DNA of 26,391 nucleotides from Methylococcaceae bacterium (GCA_016715325.1 JADKAL010000017.1:1-26391), one strand, 5' to 3'. Shown: positions 1-8,510, counted from the first letter of the stretch. Program-made: numbers and translations. The notes: generated by a model not told the origin, from the sequence alone.

Positions 1-336
1 CTCGAAAGCGAACGACATGCCCCGGTATAACATTTAATGTTTGAGTGTGACCATTTTCTTCATTATCGGTCAATAATGCTTGCATGCCGAGGCAGATGCA
101 AAAACAGCCCGGACTTAGCGACTACAAGAATCAACACGGATAGGCCGGATTCATTTAATGCCTGCATACAGTCGCGAATCGCCCCAACTTACGGAAAAAC
201 GATTCTATCGGCCCCGGATATGGCTTTGGGGAAGGATGTTACTTTGACTTCGCAGTCAGGGGTCGGCATGTTGCGAGGCTTTTGCAATGGAATGGAGATT
301 GCCCATACCGTAATCGATGACGGCGACTGAAGACAT
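1..336 (-). CDS. hisH: Imidazole glycerol phosphate synthase, glutaminase subunit HisH (N-terminal part, cut by window edge)
   Basis: HisH hydrolyses glutamine and passes ammonia to HisF, which makes imidazole glycerol phosphate in histidine synthesis. Reading the minus strand from the ATG at 336 gives MSSVAVIDYGMGNLHSIAKA, the usual HisH N-terminus. It is followed by GADRIVFPGVGAIRDCMQAL and then a GMQAL...ENG...VIPG...VVRF segment that matches later HisH blocks. The region between these blocks, including the nucleophile-cysteine motif, is poorly resolved or missing, and the reading frame changes at least twice (near 270 and 100). The gene follows hisB by 27 nt on the same strand, the standard hisB-hisH order, so hisA and hisF are expected beyond position 1. 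The family call is secure; the exact coding frame is not. Confidence 0.88.
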
Positions 337-363
337 AGTGAAGATATTATTAATGAATTAAAC

Positions 364-952
364 TCAAAGGCTGCCTTTGGTTGACGGCATAATGCCGGTC
401 ATTCTCGGATCTGGCGTAATAGCCATCCGTAAAGCGCGGCCCATCGCTTTAAAGACGGTCTCGGCGATATGATGCGAATTGACCCTTTTAAATTATCGAT
501 ATGCAACGTGACACCGGCATGATTGACGAAGCCTTGAAAAAACTCTCGAAATAAATCGACGTCAAACTGCCTATCGTGGCGCGAGGAAATTTAACATCGT
601 AGGTTAAACCTGGGCGCCTGATAAATCGATAACAACCCGAGATAAGGCTTCATCCAGCGGAATATAAGCATGTCCGTAGCGTACGATCCCTTTTTGTCAC
701 CGACGGCTTTAGCAAAAGCTTGCCATCGTAATCCCGATATCTTCAACCGTATGATGAGCGTCGATGTCCAAAATCGCCTTTGGCGTTTACTTCAATATCG
801 ATCAACCCGTGTCTGGCGATTTGATCGAGCATGTGGTCGAGAAACGGAACTACCAGTTACGAATGAGGATCTTCCGGTACCGTCAAGGTTAATATTGACT
901 TTAATTTGTGTTTCGAGGCGTATTTTGGCTCGATTGTACTACGCTGATCCAT
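364..952 (-). CDS. hisB: Imidazoleglycerol-phosphate dehydratase HisB
   Basis: HisB dehydrates imidazole glycerol phosphate to imidazole acetol phosphate using two Mn ions. From the ATG at 952 the frames read MDQRSTIE..., then [20 protein letters not shown], then [19 protein letters not shown], then [11 protein letters not shown], the metal-binding HHTVED motif. The C-terminus is [20 protein letters not shown] followed by [16 protein letters not shown] and a stop at 364. The span of about 196 codons equals the length of a monofunctional HisB, so the protein is complete apart from several one-base frameshifts (around 900, 830, 710 and 500). It lacks the N-terminal phosphatase domain of enterobacterial HisB. 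It is probably cotranscribed with hisH, which starts 27 nt downstream. Confidence 0.93.
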
Positions 953-1133
953 TTTGATGGTCTAAATGAGGTGATTTTAAGCGGTACCGGACAAATCTTT
1001 AGATGGAGTTATTTAACTAGTACAAGAAGGTTCTAAATATGCCGGTTAAACAATAATATTTAAGGTATTGTACTAAAGATTAAATATATCGGACATTTCA
1101 TCGCTCCAAAAGCCAGCAATTACTTACATTGAA

Positions 1134-1276
1134 TTACGTATTGACCTGCTTTTTAGCATCCTTTTTGGGATAATGATGATCGTCGTCAAAGTAATATGGA
1201 TCAAGTATTCTCAACGGGATGTTGCCTTGGATAGATCTCCTTTACTAACCTGGCAGACGATCACTCCAAGCCCCAT
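1134..1276 (-). CDS. Possible small ORF between typA and hisB
   Basis: Between the end of typA (1317) and the start of hisB (952) lie 364 nt with no recognised gene. The minus strand contains an ATG at 1276 reading MGLGVIVCQVSKGDLSKATS and, after one frame change, DPYYFDDDHHYPKKDAKKQ before a stop at 1134, about 47 residues. The acidic/histidine-rich then lysine-rich tail looks protein-like, but I recognise no family. It could equally be chance coding in an intergenic region that must hold the hisB promoter. The remaining 953-1133 is A+T-rich and shows nothing else I can name. Confidence 0.25.
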
Positions 1277-1316
1277 GCGTGCAATGCGATGGGGTTTTTC
1301 CCCTGCCGAACGAAGG

Positions 1317-3163
1317 TTATGCAATTAAGACTTCGCCGCCCTTTTCCCGTTCATGCTCCAGCAGCGCAATTTCTTACGCAGACGTATGAATGGACTTTGG
1401 CGTCACTTCTAAAGTTCGTCTTCAGCGATAAATTCAAGCGCTTGTTCTAATGTATTTTTGAATAGGCACGAGAATAAGATTTTCATCGGTACCCGCTGCA
1501 CGGATATTCGTCAATTGCTTTGCTTTCGTTGGATTAACCACAAAGATCGTTGGATCGTGAATGCCGGCCGACCAACATACCTTCATAAACTTCGTCGGCA
1601 TGGACCAAAAACAATTCGCCGCGTTCTTGTAGCGCAAATAAGGCGTAAGCTAACGCTGCCTTGCACCATAGAAACTAAAACGCCTCATTTACGGATACCC
1701 AATTCGCCTTTTTCATCGATTGACCGTAATGGTGGGACGTGGTACAAAAAGGCCGGAACCGGTTTGTAGCGGTCATAAATTCGGTTTGAAAGCCGATCGG
1801 CCAATCCGCGGGACGGCGTCATATATTCAGGCGAATACGACCTTTGCCGTCGGGTAAAATACTGAGAAGATCGCCTTGCTACGTTCTCCAAGCTTCTCCA
1901 TGGTAGAGCCTTGATGGTTTCTTCAACTTCAATAGTTACCATTTTCAAACGGTTCGCATTTTTCGCCGTCGATTTCTTTGATGATAACTTCCCGGGTCGA
2001 TACGCCCAATTCGAAGGCGGCGCATATTCTCTATTAAAACGGACAAATGTAGTTCGCCTCGGCCTGATACTTTAAATTTATCAGGATCCCCGAGTATCTT
2101 CTACTTTTAATGCCACATTATGTTGTAATTCTTTTTCCAGACGATCTCGGGGTTTGCCAAGGGTGAGAACTTTCCGTCTTTGCTTAAACCCAAAAGGCGA
2201 GTTATTGACTTGAAAGGTCATGGTAACGGTCGGTTCATCGACCGTGAGCGGCGGCATGATTTCGACGGCGTCGGGATGGCACAACGTATCCGAAATCTCG
2301 AGCTTTTCGATACCGGTAAAAGCAATAATGTCGCCTGCACGAGCATCCGGTACTTCAACGCGCTCCAAGACCGTGAAAACCGAAAAGTTGCAGGATGCGA
2401 CGCTTTACGTTCGACACCTTCGCGGCTGACAATCGTTAACGGCATATTCGGTTTCACCATTCCGCGTTGAATCCGTCCGATACCGATAACGCCGACATAA
2501 GTGTTTGTAATCTAGGCTTGAGACCTGCATTTTGAAAGGGCCGTCTACCGTTTACCGGCGGCGGACTGACCTTTTCGACGATAGTTTCGAATAACGGCGC
2601 GTCATATCGCCGCCGAGAGTCGCTTAATGGACTCCTAAGCTGGCATAGCCGTTGAGCGCAGAAGCATAGACGACGCTGGAAGAAATCCCTAATTGCTCAT
2701 CGGTAGCGCCCAGACGGTCGAATAAATCAGAAGTTTGGTCCACCACCGAATCAGGCCCCCCGCCCGGACGATCTATTTTGTTGATAACAACGATCGGTTT
2801 CAGGCCGAGTGCGAACGCTTTTGGGTTACGAAACGGGTTTGCGGCATCGGCCCGTCAACGGCATCGACTAAAGTAAAACCAGATCGACCATCGATAATAC
2901 ACGTTCAACTCACCGAAATCAGCGTGACCCGGCGTATCGACGATATTAATATGATAATACCGTTCCAGTCCAAGAGCGTTATTTTTCGCCAAAATGCGTG
3001 AAAATGCCGCGTTCTTTTCGAGATCGTTGGAATCCATAATCCGTTCAGTCACTTTGCTATGAGCCGCAAAAGTTCACGATTGTTGTAACAACTTGTCCAC
3101 AAGCGTGGTTTCGCCGTGGTCTACGTGCGCAATAATTGCTATATTTCTTAATTTTTCGATCAC
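1317..3163 (-). CDS. typA: Ribosome-associated GTPase TypA/BipA
   Basis: TypA is a translational GTPase of the EF-G family that binds the ribosome and helps 50S assembly and growth under stress. From a GTG start at 3163 the minus strand reads [20 protein letters not shown] (G1 region), then [29 protein letters not shown] (G3 DTPGH) and VINKIDRPG (G4 NKID region). Near the end come [18 protein letters not shown] and [10 protein letters not shown] with a stop at 1317. The span of about 615 codons fits the family (about 607). The frame changes at least eight times. The P-loop lysine of GHVDHGKTT appears as glutamate (GAA for AAA), which would destroy GTP binding if real; a read error is more likely. 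There is a small gap of 135 nt to the rhodanese gene upstream. Confidence 0.93.
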
Positions 3164-3298
3164 TTTAAATGTGGAGTTAAGGTAAATAATAGATGACCAG
3201 ATCCATAATGAGAACTGGACTGATGGCTGAAAATTGGATGACTGATTAAATTTTGGCTTTATGGAAACCGATACTAGAATTGGAAAATAGTTTTAGTT

Positions 3299-3709
3299 TT
3301 AACACGAAAATCTGACTGAACTTTGTTGCCAAGGCAATTTGCAAAAGCGCCAACCGCCGATATTGCCGCGATGGTTGTTGTTGTCTAAAGGGCCTTCGAA
3401 ACCGTCGGCGATGTTGTTAGATAGTAGTGGCCCGCTTCTTCTAATGCTCTGGCGGCAGCCAGAAAATTTTGCCAACTCTGGCATAAAAAAGCAAAATAGA
3501 ATTTCTTTTGTCGGAACGATTTTATTAACATCGCTTAACGAAATTTGGGTTGGGTTCCCAGTTCGGCGCTTCTTTCCAAGGAATATGGATAGCGCCTAAG
3601 GATGACCGACATAAGCATGTTCCATTTGCGTACGGACATCCACCAGAACGGCAGTTTCGTTCTGCTGCATTAACTCCCAAGTTTCTTGCGGTGTTAGGTC
3701 TTTTATCAT
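3299..3709 (-). CDS. Single-domain rhodanese-like sulfurtransferase
   Basis: Rhodanese domains carry sulfane sulfur on a loop cysteine. From the ATG at 3709 the frame reads MIKDLTPQETWELMQQNETA, then VLVDVRTQMEHAYVGHPLGA (the conserved D-V-R region) and IHIPWKEAPNWEPNPNF. After frame changes near 3545 and 3490 comes a C-Q-S-x-Q-N-x-LAAARAL active-site segment, then ADGFEGPLDNNNHRGNIGGW and a stop at 3299. The length of about 137 residues is that of a stand-alone single-domain enzyme (GlpE/PspE-like size). The loop cysteine is visible, but the normal CRSG-type loop is blurred by an indel. Substrate and partner are not evident. It has its own predicted promoter upstream. Confidence 0.85.
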
Positions 3710-3773
3710 TGTTTAAGCGAATGAAGGTTACGGATTACTCTAGGAATAAAATAGTGCAGATTAAATTGTTTCT

Positions 3774-3802
3774 TATTATCTCATCCATTTATTACAGGTC
3801 AA
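3774..3802 (-). promoter_or_regulatory. Predicted sigma-70 promoter for the rhodanese gene
   Basis: On the minus strand, TTGACC (complement of 3797-3802) is followed after 17 nt by ATAATA (complement of 3774-3779). The predicted start is about 58 nt before the rhodanese ATG. Only sequence match supports it. Confidence 0.4.
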
Positions 3803-3866
3803 GCTGCATAACTCTATTTTTCAAATAAAATCACAGGCTTAAGAACTTTAACTTCGTAATGGCGGA

Positions 3867-5135
3867 TTAGGGCGCTAATGATGAAAGAATTGCGTATCGT
3901 CTAATCGTCTTTTGGATAAATGCGTGCAGCCAGTTAGGACCCCTTCTCCAGCCACCCGTCCGCTTGCAAAACGGAGAAGCTGTTAACAAATATGTACTCC
4001 GGTAGGCGCTTCCCAATCAGCATTTCACCGCACAAAAGATCCAGGCCGATCGCGCGAGCATCATGTTACATGTCGACAGCGCGTCCAAAAGCAACGCCCC
4101 CGGCGCTGCGCGATTGCTTCCGCCAGCGGTCTTTGTTAACCGCTGAATCGGCAAAGCTTTCACCGTCGAACAAGGTTTAGCAGTTGTCAAAATCAATCGG
4201 ACTCAGTTTTTCACGTAATAAACCAGCTTTTACACCGTCGATACCAATGGTTTTCCTCAGATGGTTACTCATCGACTGCTTCCCGTGCGGCTTACCTTTT
4301 CAATTAAAGTATTTAACGAATAATCAGGTTTAAATCAAGGAAAACAGCTGAAGCCTGTTGGACGTTGCATCTCCCAAAGTTGATGATAAGCTGTAAATTA
4401 AGCCGCCTTCAATGCCGTAATCCGTTATCGTGCAATCGCATTTGATTGCTGATCGTCAACGCTGGCTGCAATCGATTTTGGTGGTTGACCGGCAAAACGT
4501 TGCCGAAAATAATCATCAGTTGACATTAAAGCCGCGGTTTGAGGAAAGGGCGAAATACCGGATGCCTTTTCGCTAAAATTTCAGGCCCATTCACCTGTTG
4601 AACCCAGTTGAGGCCAACTACCGCCGCCTAAAGCGAGTGAAGCAGCATCTTATTCGATTTCACGAATTCCTTGCGGGGTTTGAAACTGAAGTTTTTAGTA
4701 TCCACTTCATGCCATCCCAACCAGTTGTGTCTTACGTGGAGTTTAACGCCTTGTTGCCTTAATTGGTGCAGTAATGTGTGCTGGTGCGACTTTCATTTCT
4801 TCGGAAAGATTCTTGCCCGATGAGCCGACATAAAAGTTTTAATGCCTAAATCATGAGCCCAATCCAACAATTGATTTGCGCTGAAACGTTCCAGCATAGG
4901 CTGTAGACGGCTTTTGCCAGAACCGTAGCAAGATAAAACAATTAGAAAGGTTCGGAATGCGTGATGTTCAACCCGCCTTTTCCACTTAACAAAAAACTTA
5001 CGGCTGAACGGCATCGCGTCGTACACATTGACTTTTATACCTGCTTGAGCTTAAGACTTCCGCCACCATTAAACCCGAAGGACCGCCGCCTATGATCGCG
5101 ACGGATTTATCGGAAATACTGGATACTCTGGGCAT
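3867..5135 (-). CDS. NAD(P)/FAD-dependent oxidoreductase, PP_4957 (TIGR03862) / BaiN-like flavoprotein family
   Basis: This is a cytoplasmic FAD-binding flavoprotein of unknown substrate. From the ATG at 5135 the minus strand reads MPRVSSISDKSVAIIGGGPS, then GLMVAEVLSS (dinucleotide-binding GxGxxG variant GGGPSG), then a YDAMP...RKF segment. Next are RLQPMLERFSANQLLDWAHD and LGIKTF with a RIFPK motif. Near the end, after frame changes, come GIDGVKAGLLREKLS, SAGGVAF and C-GEML-x-W-EAPTG-type residues, the signature C-terminal FAD-binding block, and FASGRVAGEG. A stop near 3867 gives about 420 residues, normal for the family. At least six frameshifts are present. It is divergent from the cupin gene at 5177, with a 41-nt gap that must hold both promoters or leaderless starts. 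Confidence 0.85.
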
Positions 5136-5176
5136 TCGGTTTATGATGCAATGGACTTTGATAGGCGCCCCAAGAC

Positions 5177-5508
5177 ATGAAAACGCAAACAAACAATATC
5201 TTCGAACATATTCCCGACATCATACCCGAAGAGCTATTCGAATGCTTGGCAAGCAAAATAACCTTAAAATGGAAGCTTTGGATAGTGTCCTTCGGTCATG
5301 CAACGCCGGTAGGTGAATGGTACGACCAGGCTTGGGACGAGTGGGTAATAGTGCTCGAAGGAGAGGCGATTCTTTGCTACGAAGACGTAAGAGTGGAAAT
5401 CTGAAAGCAGGCGATTATCTTCATATTCCCACCCAGTCGTCGCCACAGGTTGAGTGGACCACGCCGGAATCGAAAACGCGTTGGCTAGCCGTCCGCTCGG
5501 AGCCTTGA
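5177..5508 (+). CDS. Small cupin-domain protein
   Basis: The plus strand from ATG 5177 reads MKTQTNNIFEHIPDIIPEEL, then FGHATPVGEWYDQAWDEWVI and VLEGEAILCYED. After a frame change near 5395 it continues LKAGDYLHIPTQSSPQVEWT and ends with TRWLAVRSEP at 5508. The WDEWVIVLEGEA and LKAGDYLHIP stretches are the two halves of a single cupin beta-barrel (a G-x5-H-type metal site is only partly conserved: the E of EGEA and H of LHIP are visible). At about 110 residues it is a typical stand-alone cupin, function unknown. Frameshifts also occur near 5270. Confidence 0.8.
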
Positions 5509-5519
5509 ACTTACAGTCG

Positions 5520-6053
5520 CTATTTCTTCTTTACTTCCGCTTTCGGTTTTTCGCTAGGTACCGGAACAGGAACCGATTCCGGTGTCGGGACCGGCACCGT
5601 CGCAACCGCATCTGCTGTTTTTGCTTTTGATGTTTCTCAAGGATTTGTTTTTGCCGGTGGCCTTCGGCAAGCATGGTCATAAAACATAAAACAAACCGTT
5701 GTTATCATGAGTAATCAGCCAGCGTGTCGGCTTTTTCGCGAAAACAAGGCCCACTTCGGATTATCATTCCGACAACAAAAACAACAATGTCAAAATACCT
5801 AAATTAATTGGCAGCAATACCATTTCAATTCGCCAATAACCATTGGTAAATTCCGGGCTGCATTATGCTGTAGCTCATGATTGATTTGCAACATAACACA
5901 AATTTTGCGGATGGAAACCTTGAAAAAAAGGGTAAATGAATAACAATGCCAGCCGTATCGACTTAGCGCTTCGATATAAAAGCATAATCTCGATTGACTG
6001 CTAAAATCTATCGTATAAACAGGCATTAATATCGAATAACGATGTCGTACCAT
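5520..6053 (-). CDS. Unrecognised membrane protein with Pro/Val-rich tail (frameshifted)
   Basis: The minus strand from about 6053 gives protein-like stretches in shifting frames: YYGTTSLFDINACLYDRF, LALLFIYPFFQGFHPQNLCY, FTNGYWRIEMVLLPINLGIL and TLLFLLSE (a likely membrane segment). It continues GLVFAKKPTRWLITHDNNGL and then a low-complexity tail ADAVATVPVPTPESVPVPVP ending EKPKAEVKKK and a stop at 5520. The rejoined length is about 178 residues. I recognise no family. The repeated PVP tail with a basic end suggests an extended periplasmic or cytoplasmic linker. It sits alone, tail-to-tail with the cupin gene and head-to-head with the SPFH gene. The start is uncertain. Confidence 0.45.
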
Positions 6054-6132
6054 AATAGGCAATGCTGTTAAGTTAAGTATTGCTTTGCGTAATTACATAT
6101 TTGGCGAACTAACGAACTAATCGGAGAATATT

Positions 6133-7059
6133 ATGAGTGTAGGAGTGTTTTCTTATTTTTACTGGCTTTCGTACTAGTGCTGGTGTTTTAAGCGTAAAAA
6201 TCGTTCCGCAAGGGATGGAGTACACAGTGGAGCGTTTCGGTCGCTATGCTAATACTCTAACGCTTCCGGGCTTAAGCATTATCATGCCGGTGATCGACCG
6301 AATCGGAAAAAATGGTCATGATCGGAACAAGTCATGGATGTGCCGTCGCAAAGTCATTACCAAGGATAACGCAATGGTGACACGGTCGACGGCGTCGCGT
6401 GTTTATCAGGTGATGGATGCCTTCAAAGCGGCTTATGAAATCAGTCAATTGGATTTAGCCATCCTAAATTTGGTGATGACAAACATCCGAACCGTCATGG
6501 GTTCGATGGATTTGGATGAATTGTTATCTCGCCGCGACGACATCAACGCCCGGTTACTAACCGTTGTGGACGATGCAACTACACCGTGGGAATGAAAGCC
6601 ACTCGCATCGGAAATCAAGGACATCGCGCCGCCCAAGGACTTGGTCGAAGCAATGGGGCGGCAAATGAAAGCTGAACGATTGAAACGCGCCTCCATACTG
6701 GAAGCTGAAGGCTTGGCGAATCCGAAGGCTCTTGCGGGCGGAAGGCGCCCAACGAGCTGCGATTCTCGATGCCGAAGGCCGCAAAGCCGCCTACCGCGAT
6801 GCCATTTTACGAAAAAGACTGGCAAAAGAAGCCGAAGCTAATGCTACCCTCATGGTTTCCAGAAGCGATCGGTAAAGGGAATATCCGGGCAATTAATTGG
6901 TTTGTGGCGCAAAATGCATCGAATCGTTAAAAGACGTAACTTCGGCGAGTAATGGCAAAATCATCTTTATGCCGTTGGAAGCCGGAAACGTTATCAGGGC
7001 GTGGGCATCGCCGAAAGAATTAGCAAAAAGAAGCCATGACTAAAAAGGATAAAAAATGA
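6133..7059 (+). CDS. SPFH/band-7 membrane protease-associated protein, QmcA (stomatin-like)
   Basis: SPFH proteins form large rings on the inner membrane and, with NfeD partners, organise membrane domains and FtsH-type proteases. From ATG 6133 (GGAG at 6122) the frames read MSVGVF with a hydrophobic N-terminal anchor and [20 protein letters not shown], then [18 protein letters not shown]. Next are [40 protein letters not shown] and [20 protein letters not shown], typical of stomatin/QmcA. An Ala/Glu-rich coiled coil and [15 protein letters not shown] follow. The stop at 7057-7059 overlaps the nfeD start as ATGA. The length of about 308 residues is normal. Frameshifts occur near 6170, 6320, 6590 and 6740. 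Confidence 0.92.
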
Positions 7060-7524
7060 CGGAATTGGTATTCGAATTTTGGTATTGAGGTGGGGTTTAG
7101 CCTTCGTTTTGCTAATCCTGCGTCTGACACCCAGCCTTTTCTTTATGTATTTTAGCGGTCTCCGGCTTTATCACAGGACTATTGCTCTAGTTGATTCCGG
7201 CAATGAGCTTAAATGTACAGGTGCTGATTTTCGGTTTTTTCCGTGCTTGCCATCACGGCGTGGCGGTTTTACGGCAAAAACTGTCGCTGGAAACCGACCA
7301 GCCTTTGCTCAACAAACGCGGCGCACAATACATCGGACGGGTCTTTACCTTATACGCGCCCATCGAAAACGGGCAAACCAAAATTAAAATGGGCGAGCAC
7401 CATCTGGAAAGTCCACGGCGAAGATTGCAATAATAATACCAAAGTCAGGGTGACGGGCATTCGGGGGACGGTGTTTGATGTGGAAAAGGTAAAAAAACGC
7501 ATCGCTGGCCCGAGGGAAGGGTAA
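7056..7524 (+). CDS. NfeD family protein (YbbJ-like), partner of SPFH protein
   Basis: NfeD-like proteins have a few membrane helices and a C-terminal OB-fold that interacts with the SPFH ring. The ATG at 7056 overlaps the SPFH stop by four bases (ATGA), so translation is coupled. Frames read [14 protein letters not shown]..., hydrophobic AFVLLILRLTPSLFFMYFS, LLVLIPAMSLNVQVLIFGFF, then LSLETDQPLLNKRGAQYIGR and FTLYAPIENGQTKIKMG. After another shift comes WKVHGEDCNNNTKVRVTGIR followed by GTVFDVEKV, the typical OB-fold end. Length is about 155 residues, normal for YbbJ. Frame changes lie near 7085, 7200 and 7405. Confidence 0.9.
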
Positions 7525-7598
7525 TGGCATGGTTGTTAGCATCAGTATTTATAATCGGTTTGAGTTTGCGCCTAAATGCTGCACCCCCCACGGCATAA
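7524..7598 (+). CDS. Tiny hydrophobic ORF after nfeD (24 codons)
   Basis: The ATG at 7524 overlaps the nfeD stop (TAATG), with a purine-rich GGGAAGGG ahead of it. It encodes MAWLLASVFIIGLSLRLNAA followed by PPTA and a stop. It resembles a lone signal peptide with an ANA/NAA-type cleavage site. Alternatively it is the true end of nfeD in another frame after a read error (reading RWPEGRVMAWL through), giving a hydrophobic tail. I cannot decide. Confidence 0.3.
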   Translation: MAWLLASVFIIGLSLRLNAAPPTA

Positions 7599-7608
7599 TT
7601 CCCCAAAT

Positions 7609-7638
7609 GTCACATAACAGCTATAGCTGTTATGTGAC
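7609..7638. repeat. Perfect 30-bp palindrome (loop-free inverted repeat)
   Basis: Two 15-base arms, GTCACATAACAGCTA and its exact complement, meet without a spacer. It lies 10 nt after the small ORF that follows nfeD. There is no T-run on either side, so it is a poor intrinsic terminator; a protein-binding palindrome, a transcription-end stem or a recombination site are possible. Confidence 0.7.
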
Positions 7639-7862
7639 TATCACACTAACCCTTTGAGAGTTTAAAATAAAAAACTTTCTATCCAAGAGTAAATAATAAT
7701 TGTTTTTCAATTAAACATACGTTCTGCCTTATCCTAAAACTAAAGCAGCCGTGCAATGGCCAGTAATCTTGGGCTTCATGGTTTCAAATAGCTTCGCATT
7801 TCGTTAACTTCATGCAAAATCGCTTAATTCAATATTGGACAATTCGAAGAAAAGTAACAGGC

Positions 7863-7904
7863 AAAAAAAAGCGCATTATCAACCAGGAGGGATAATGCGC
7901 TTTT
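7863..7904 (-). terminator. Intrinsic terminator of small RNA A
   Basis: Stem 7871-7880 pairs perfectly with 7891-7900 (10 bp, G+C-rich base), extended by A:T pairs. On the minus strand it is followed by eight T. Stem plus U-run is much stronger on the minus than the plus strand (TTTTATT), which fixes the direction. Confidence 0.8.
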
Positions 7905-7961
7905 ATTAACTCCTCAAAAAAGCAATATTTACCACGAAGAGCTTATACGTGTTTGCGTATC
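7863..7961 (-). ncRNA. Predicted sigma-54-dependent small RNA A (anti-Shine-Dalgarno loop)
   Basis: The call rests on a promoter, a terminator and conservation with a second copy 390 bp away. The sigma-54 promoter at 7970-7988 places the start near 7961; the terminator T-run ends near 7863, giving about 99 nt. The RNA begins with a small stem ATACG/CGTAT, then a conserved stretch (CTCTTCGTGGTAAATATTGC) and a GAGGAG segment, and ends in a perfect 10-bp GCGCATTATC stem with loop CCTCCTGGTT. The loop CCUCCU is complementary to Shine-Dalgarno sequences, and also to the RNA's own GAGGAG, which could mask it. No ORF of useful length lies inside. Predicted targets are mRNA ribosome-binding sites; this is inference. 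Confidence 0.6.
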
Positions 7962-7969
7962 GCATTTTT

Positions 7970-7988
7970 AAAGCATTTATTGTGCCAA
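7970..7988 (-). promoter_or_regulatory. Predicted sigma-54 promoter of small RNA A
   Basis: The minus strand reads TTGGCACAATAAATGCTTT. The GG (-25/-24) and GC (-13/-12) are separated by exactly 10 nt, as required by sigma-54, and TTGGCAC matches the -24 consensus fully. The -12 element is ATGCT instead of TTGCT/A. The expected start is about 7961. Confidence 0.7.
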
Positions 7989-8103
7989 CTATGATATAAG
8001 CGCAACATTTATAATTATTACCCTAAAAACACCGTTTTAATATCTATAAAATAATTGAACTTGTTATAAGTAAACTGAGCGATGTGCTCAAAAATATCAG
8101 AAG

Positions 8104-8118
8104 TGACAAATTTCGTCA
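8104..8118. promoter_or_regulatory. Palindromic activator site (candidate UAS) for small RNA A
   Basis: TGACAAATTTCGTCA, inverted repeat TGAC...GTCA. It lies 143 nt upstream of the predicted start of small RNA A, the usual place for an enhancer-binding protein site. It is 14/15 identical to the site at 12118-12132 and related to 8497-8510. It is flanked by a direct repeat TCTGATATTT on the minus strand. Confidence 0.5.
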
Positions 8119-8249
8119 TTAAATATCAGATGGTTATATATCATTATAAATGTTGAATCCGTATTACATCGGCGTCAACAATCTATTTAAGTTTGTTACC
8201 GAAATACTCTTGAAGACGATCGTGGAATTTATAAACGCAAACGATGGAC

Positions 8250-8290
8250 AAAAAAAGCGCATTACAACCGAGGAGGGAAGTTAATGCGCT
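8250..8290 (-). terminator. Intrinsic terminator of small RNA B
   Basis: Stem 8256-8264 pairs perfectly with 8282-8290. On the minus strand it is followed by seven T (complement of 8250-8256). No comparable T-run exists on the plus strand. Confidence 0.75.
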
Positions 8291-8354
8291 CGGCTTTTAT
8301 ATGAAAGCAGGTTTACTACGAGAGTTAAAGCATGAAAGTAATTCTGCATCTTTC
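8250..8354 (-). ncRNA. Predicted sigma-54-dependent small RNA B (sibling of A)
   Basis: Second copy of the unit. From the start predicted by the sigma-54 promoter (about 8354) to the T-run (8250) it is about 105 nt. It begins with a GAAAG/CTTTC stem, then the conserved stretch CTCTCGTAGTAAACCTGC, and ends with a 9-bp AGCGCATTA stem whose larger loop contains CCCTCCTCGGTTG. Compared with RNA A the loop is longer and there is no upstream GAGGAG, so the CCUCCU motif should be more exposed. The two copies may therefore differ in target strength. The mechanism is inferred from the anti-Shine-Dalgarno motif only. Confidence 0.6.
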
Positions 8355-8361
8355 ATATAGT

Positions 8362-8381
8362 AAAAGCAATATGAATGCCAA
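8362..8381 (-). promoter_or_regulatory. Predicted sigma-54 promoter of small RNA B
   Basis: The minus strand reads TTGGCATTCATATTGCTTTT, with GG and GC 10 nt apart and a full TTGC -12 element. This is the best sigma-54 match in the window. Start expected near 8354. Confidence 0.75.
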
Positions 8382-8496
8382 CTTTTAAATTTAGCTAGTA
8401 AAAATATATGTCAGTACCGATATCAATACGTTATAAGATTCAATTTTTAAAGTATAATTTGACATAGGTTTTAAATTCAGTCAAAACATCACCAAG

Positions 8497-8510
8497 TGAC
8501 GATTTTGTCT
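8497..8510. promoter_or_regulatory. Palindromic activator site (candidate UAS) for small RNA B
   Basis: TGACGATTTTGTCT keeps the TGAC...GTC arms with a spacer one base shorter than the other copies (possibly a read deletion). It starts 143 nt upstream of the predicted start of small RNA B, the same distance as in unit A. Confidence 0.45.

Noticed and set aside
1271..1306. CCCCAT...ATGGGGTTTTT as a terminator of typA.
   Set aside because: The T-run is on the plus strand, whereas typA is read on the minus strand, and the stem is only about 6 bp with an irregular interior.
6445..6825. 126-residue minus-strand frame opposite the SPFH gene.
   Set aside because: It lies over conserved SPFH coding sequence on the plus strand and shows no family features.
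7881..7892. Loop AGGAGGGA as a CsrA/RsmA-binding GGA site on the plus strand.
   Set aside because: The transcript is predicted from the opposite strand, so the GGA motif would not be present in the RNA.
7884..7913. Plus-strand AGGAGG followed by ATG inside each hairpin (mini-ORFs MRFY and MRSAFI).
   Set aside because: The frames end after 4-6 codons, differ between copies, and the T-runs and sigma-54 promoters show that the functional strand is the minus strand, where this sequence is the CCUCCU loop.
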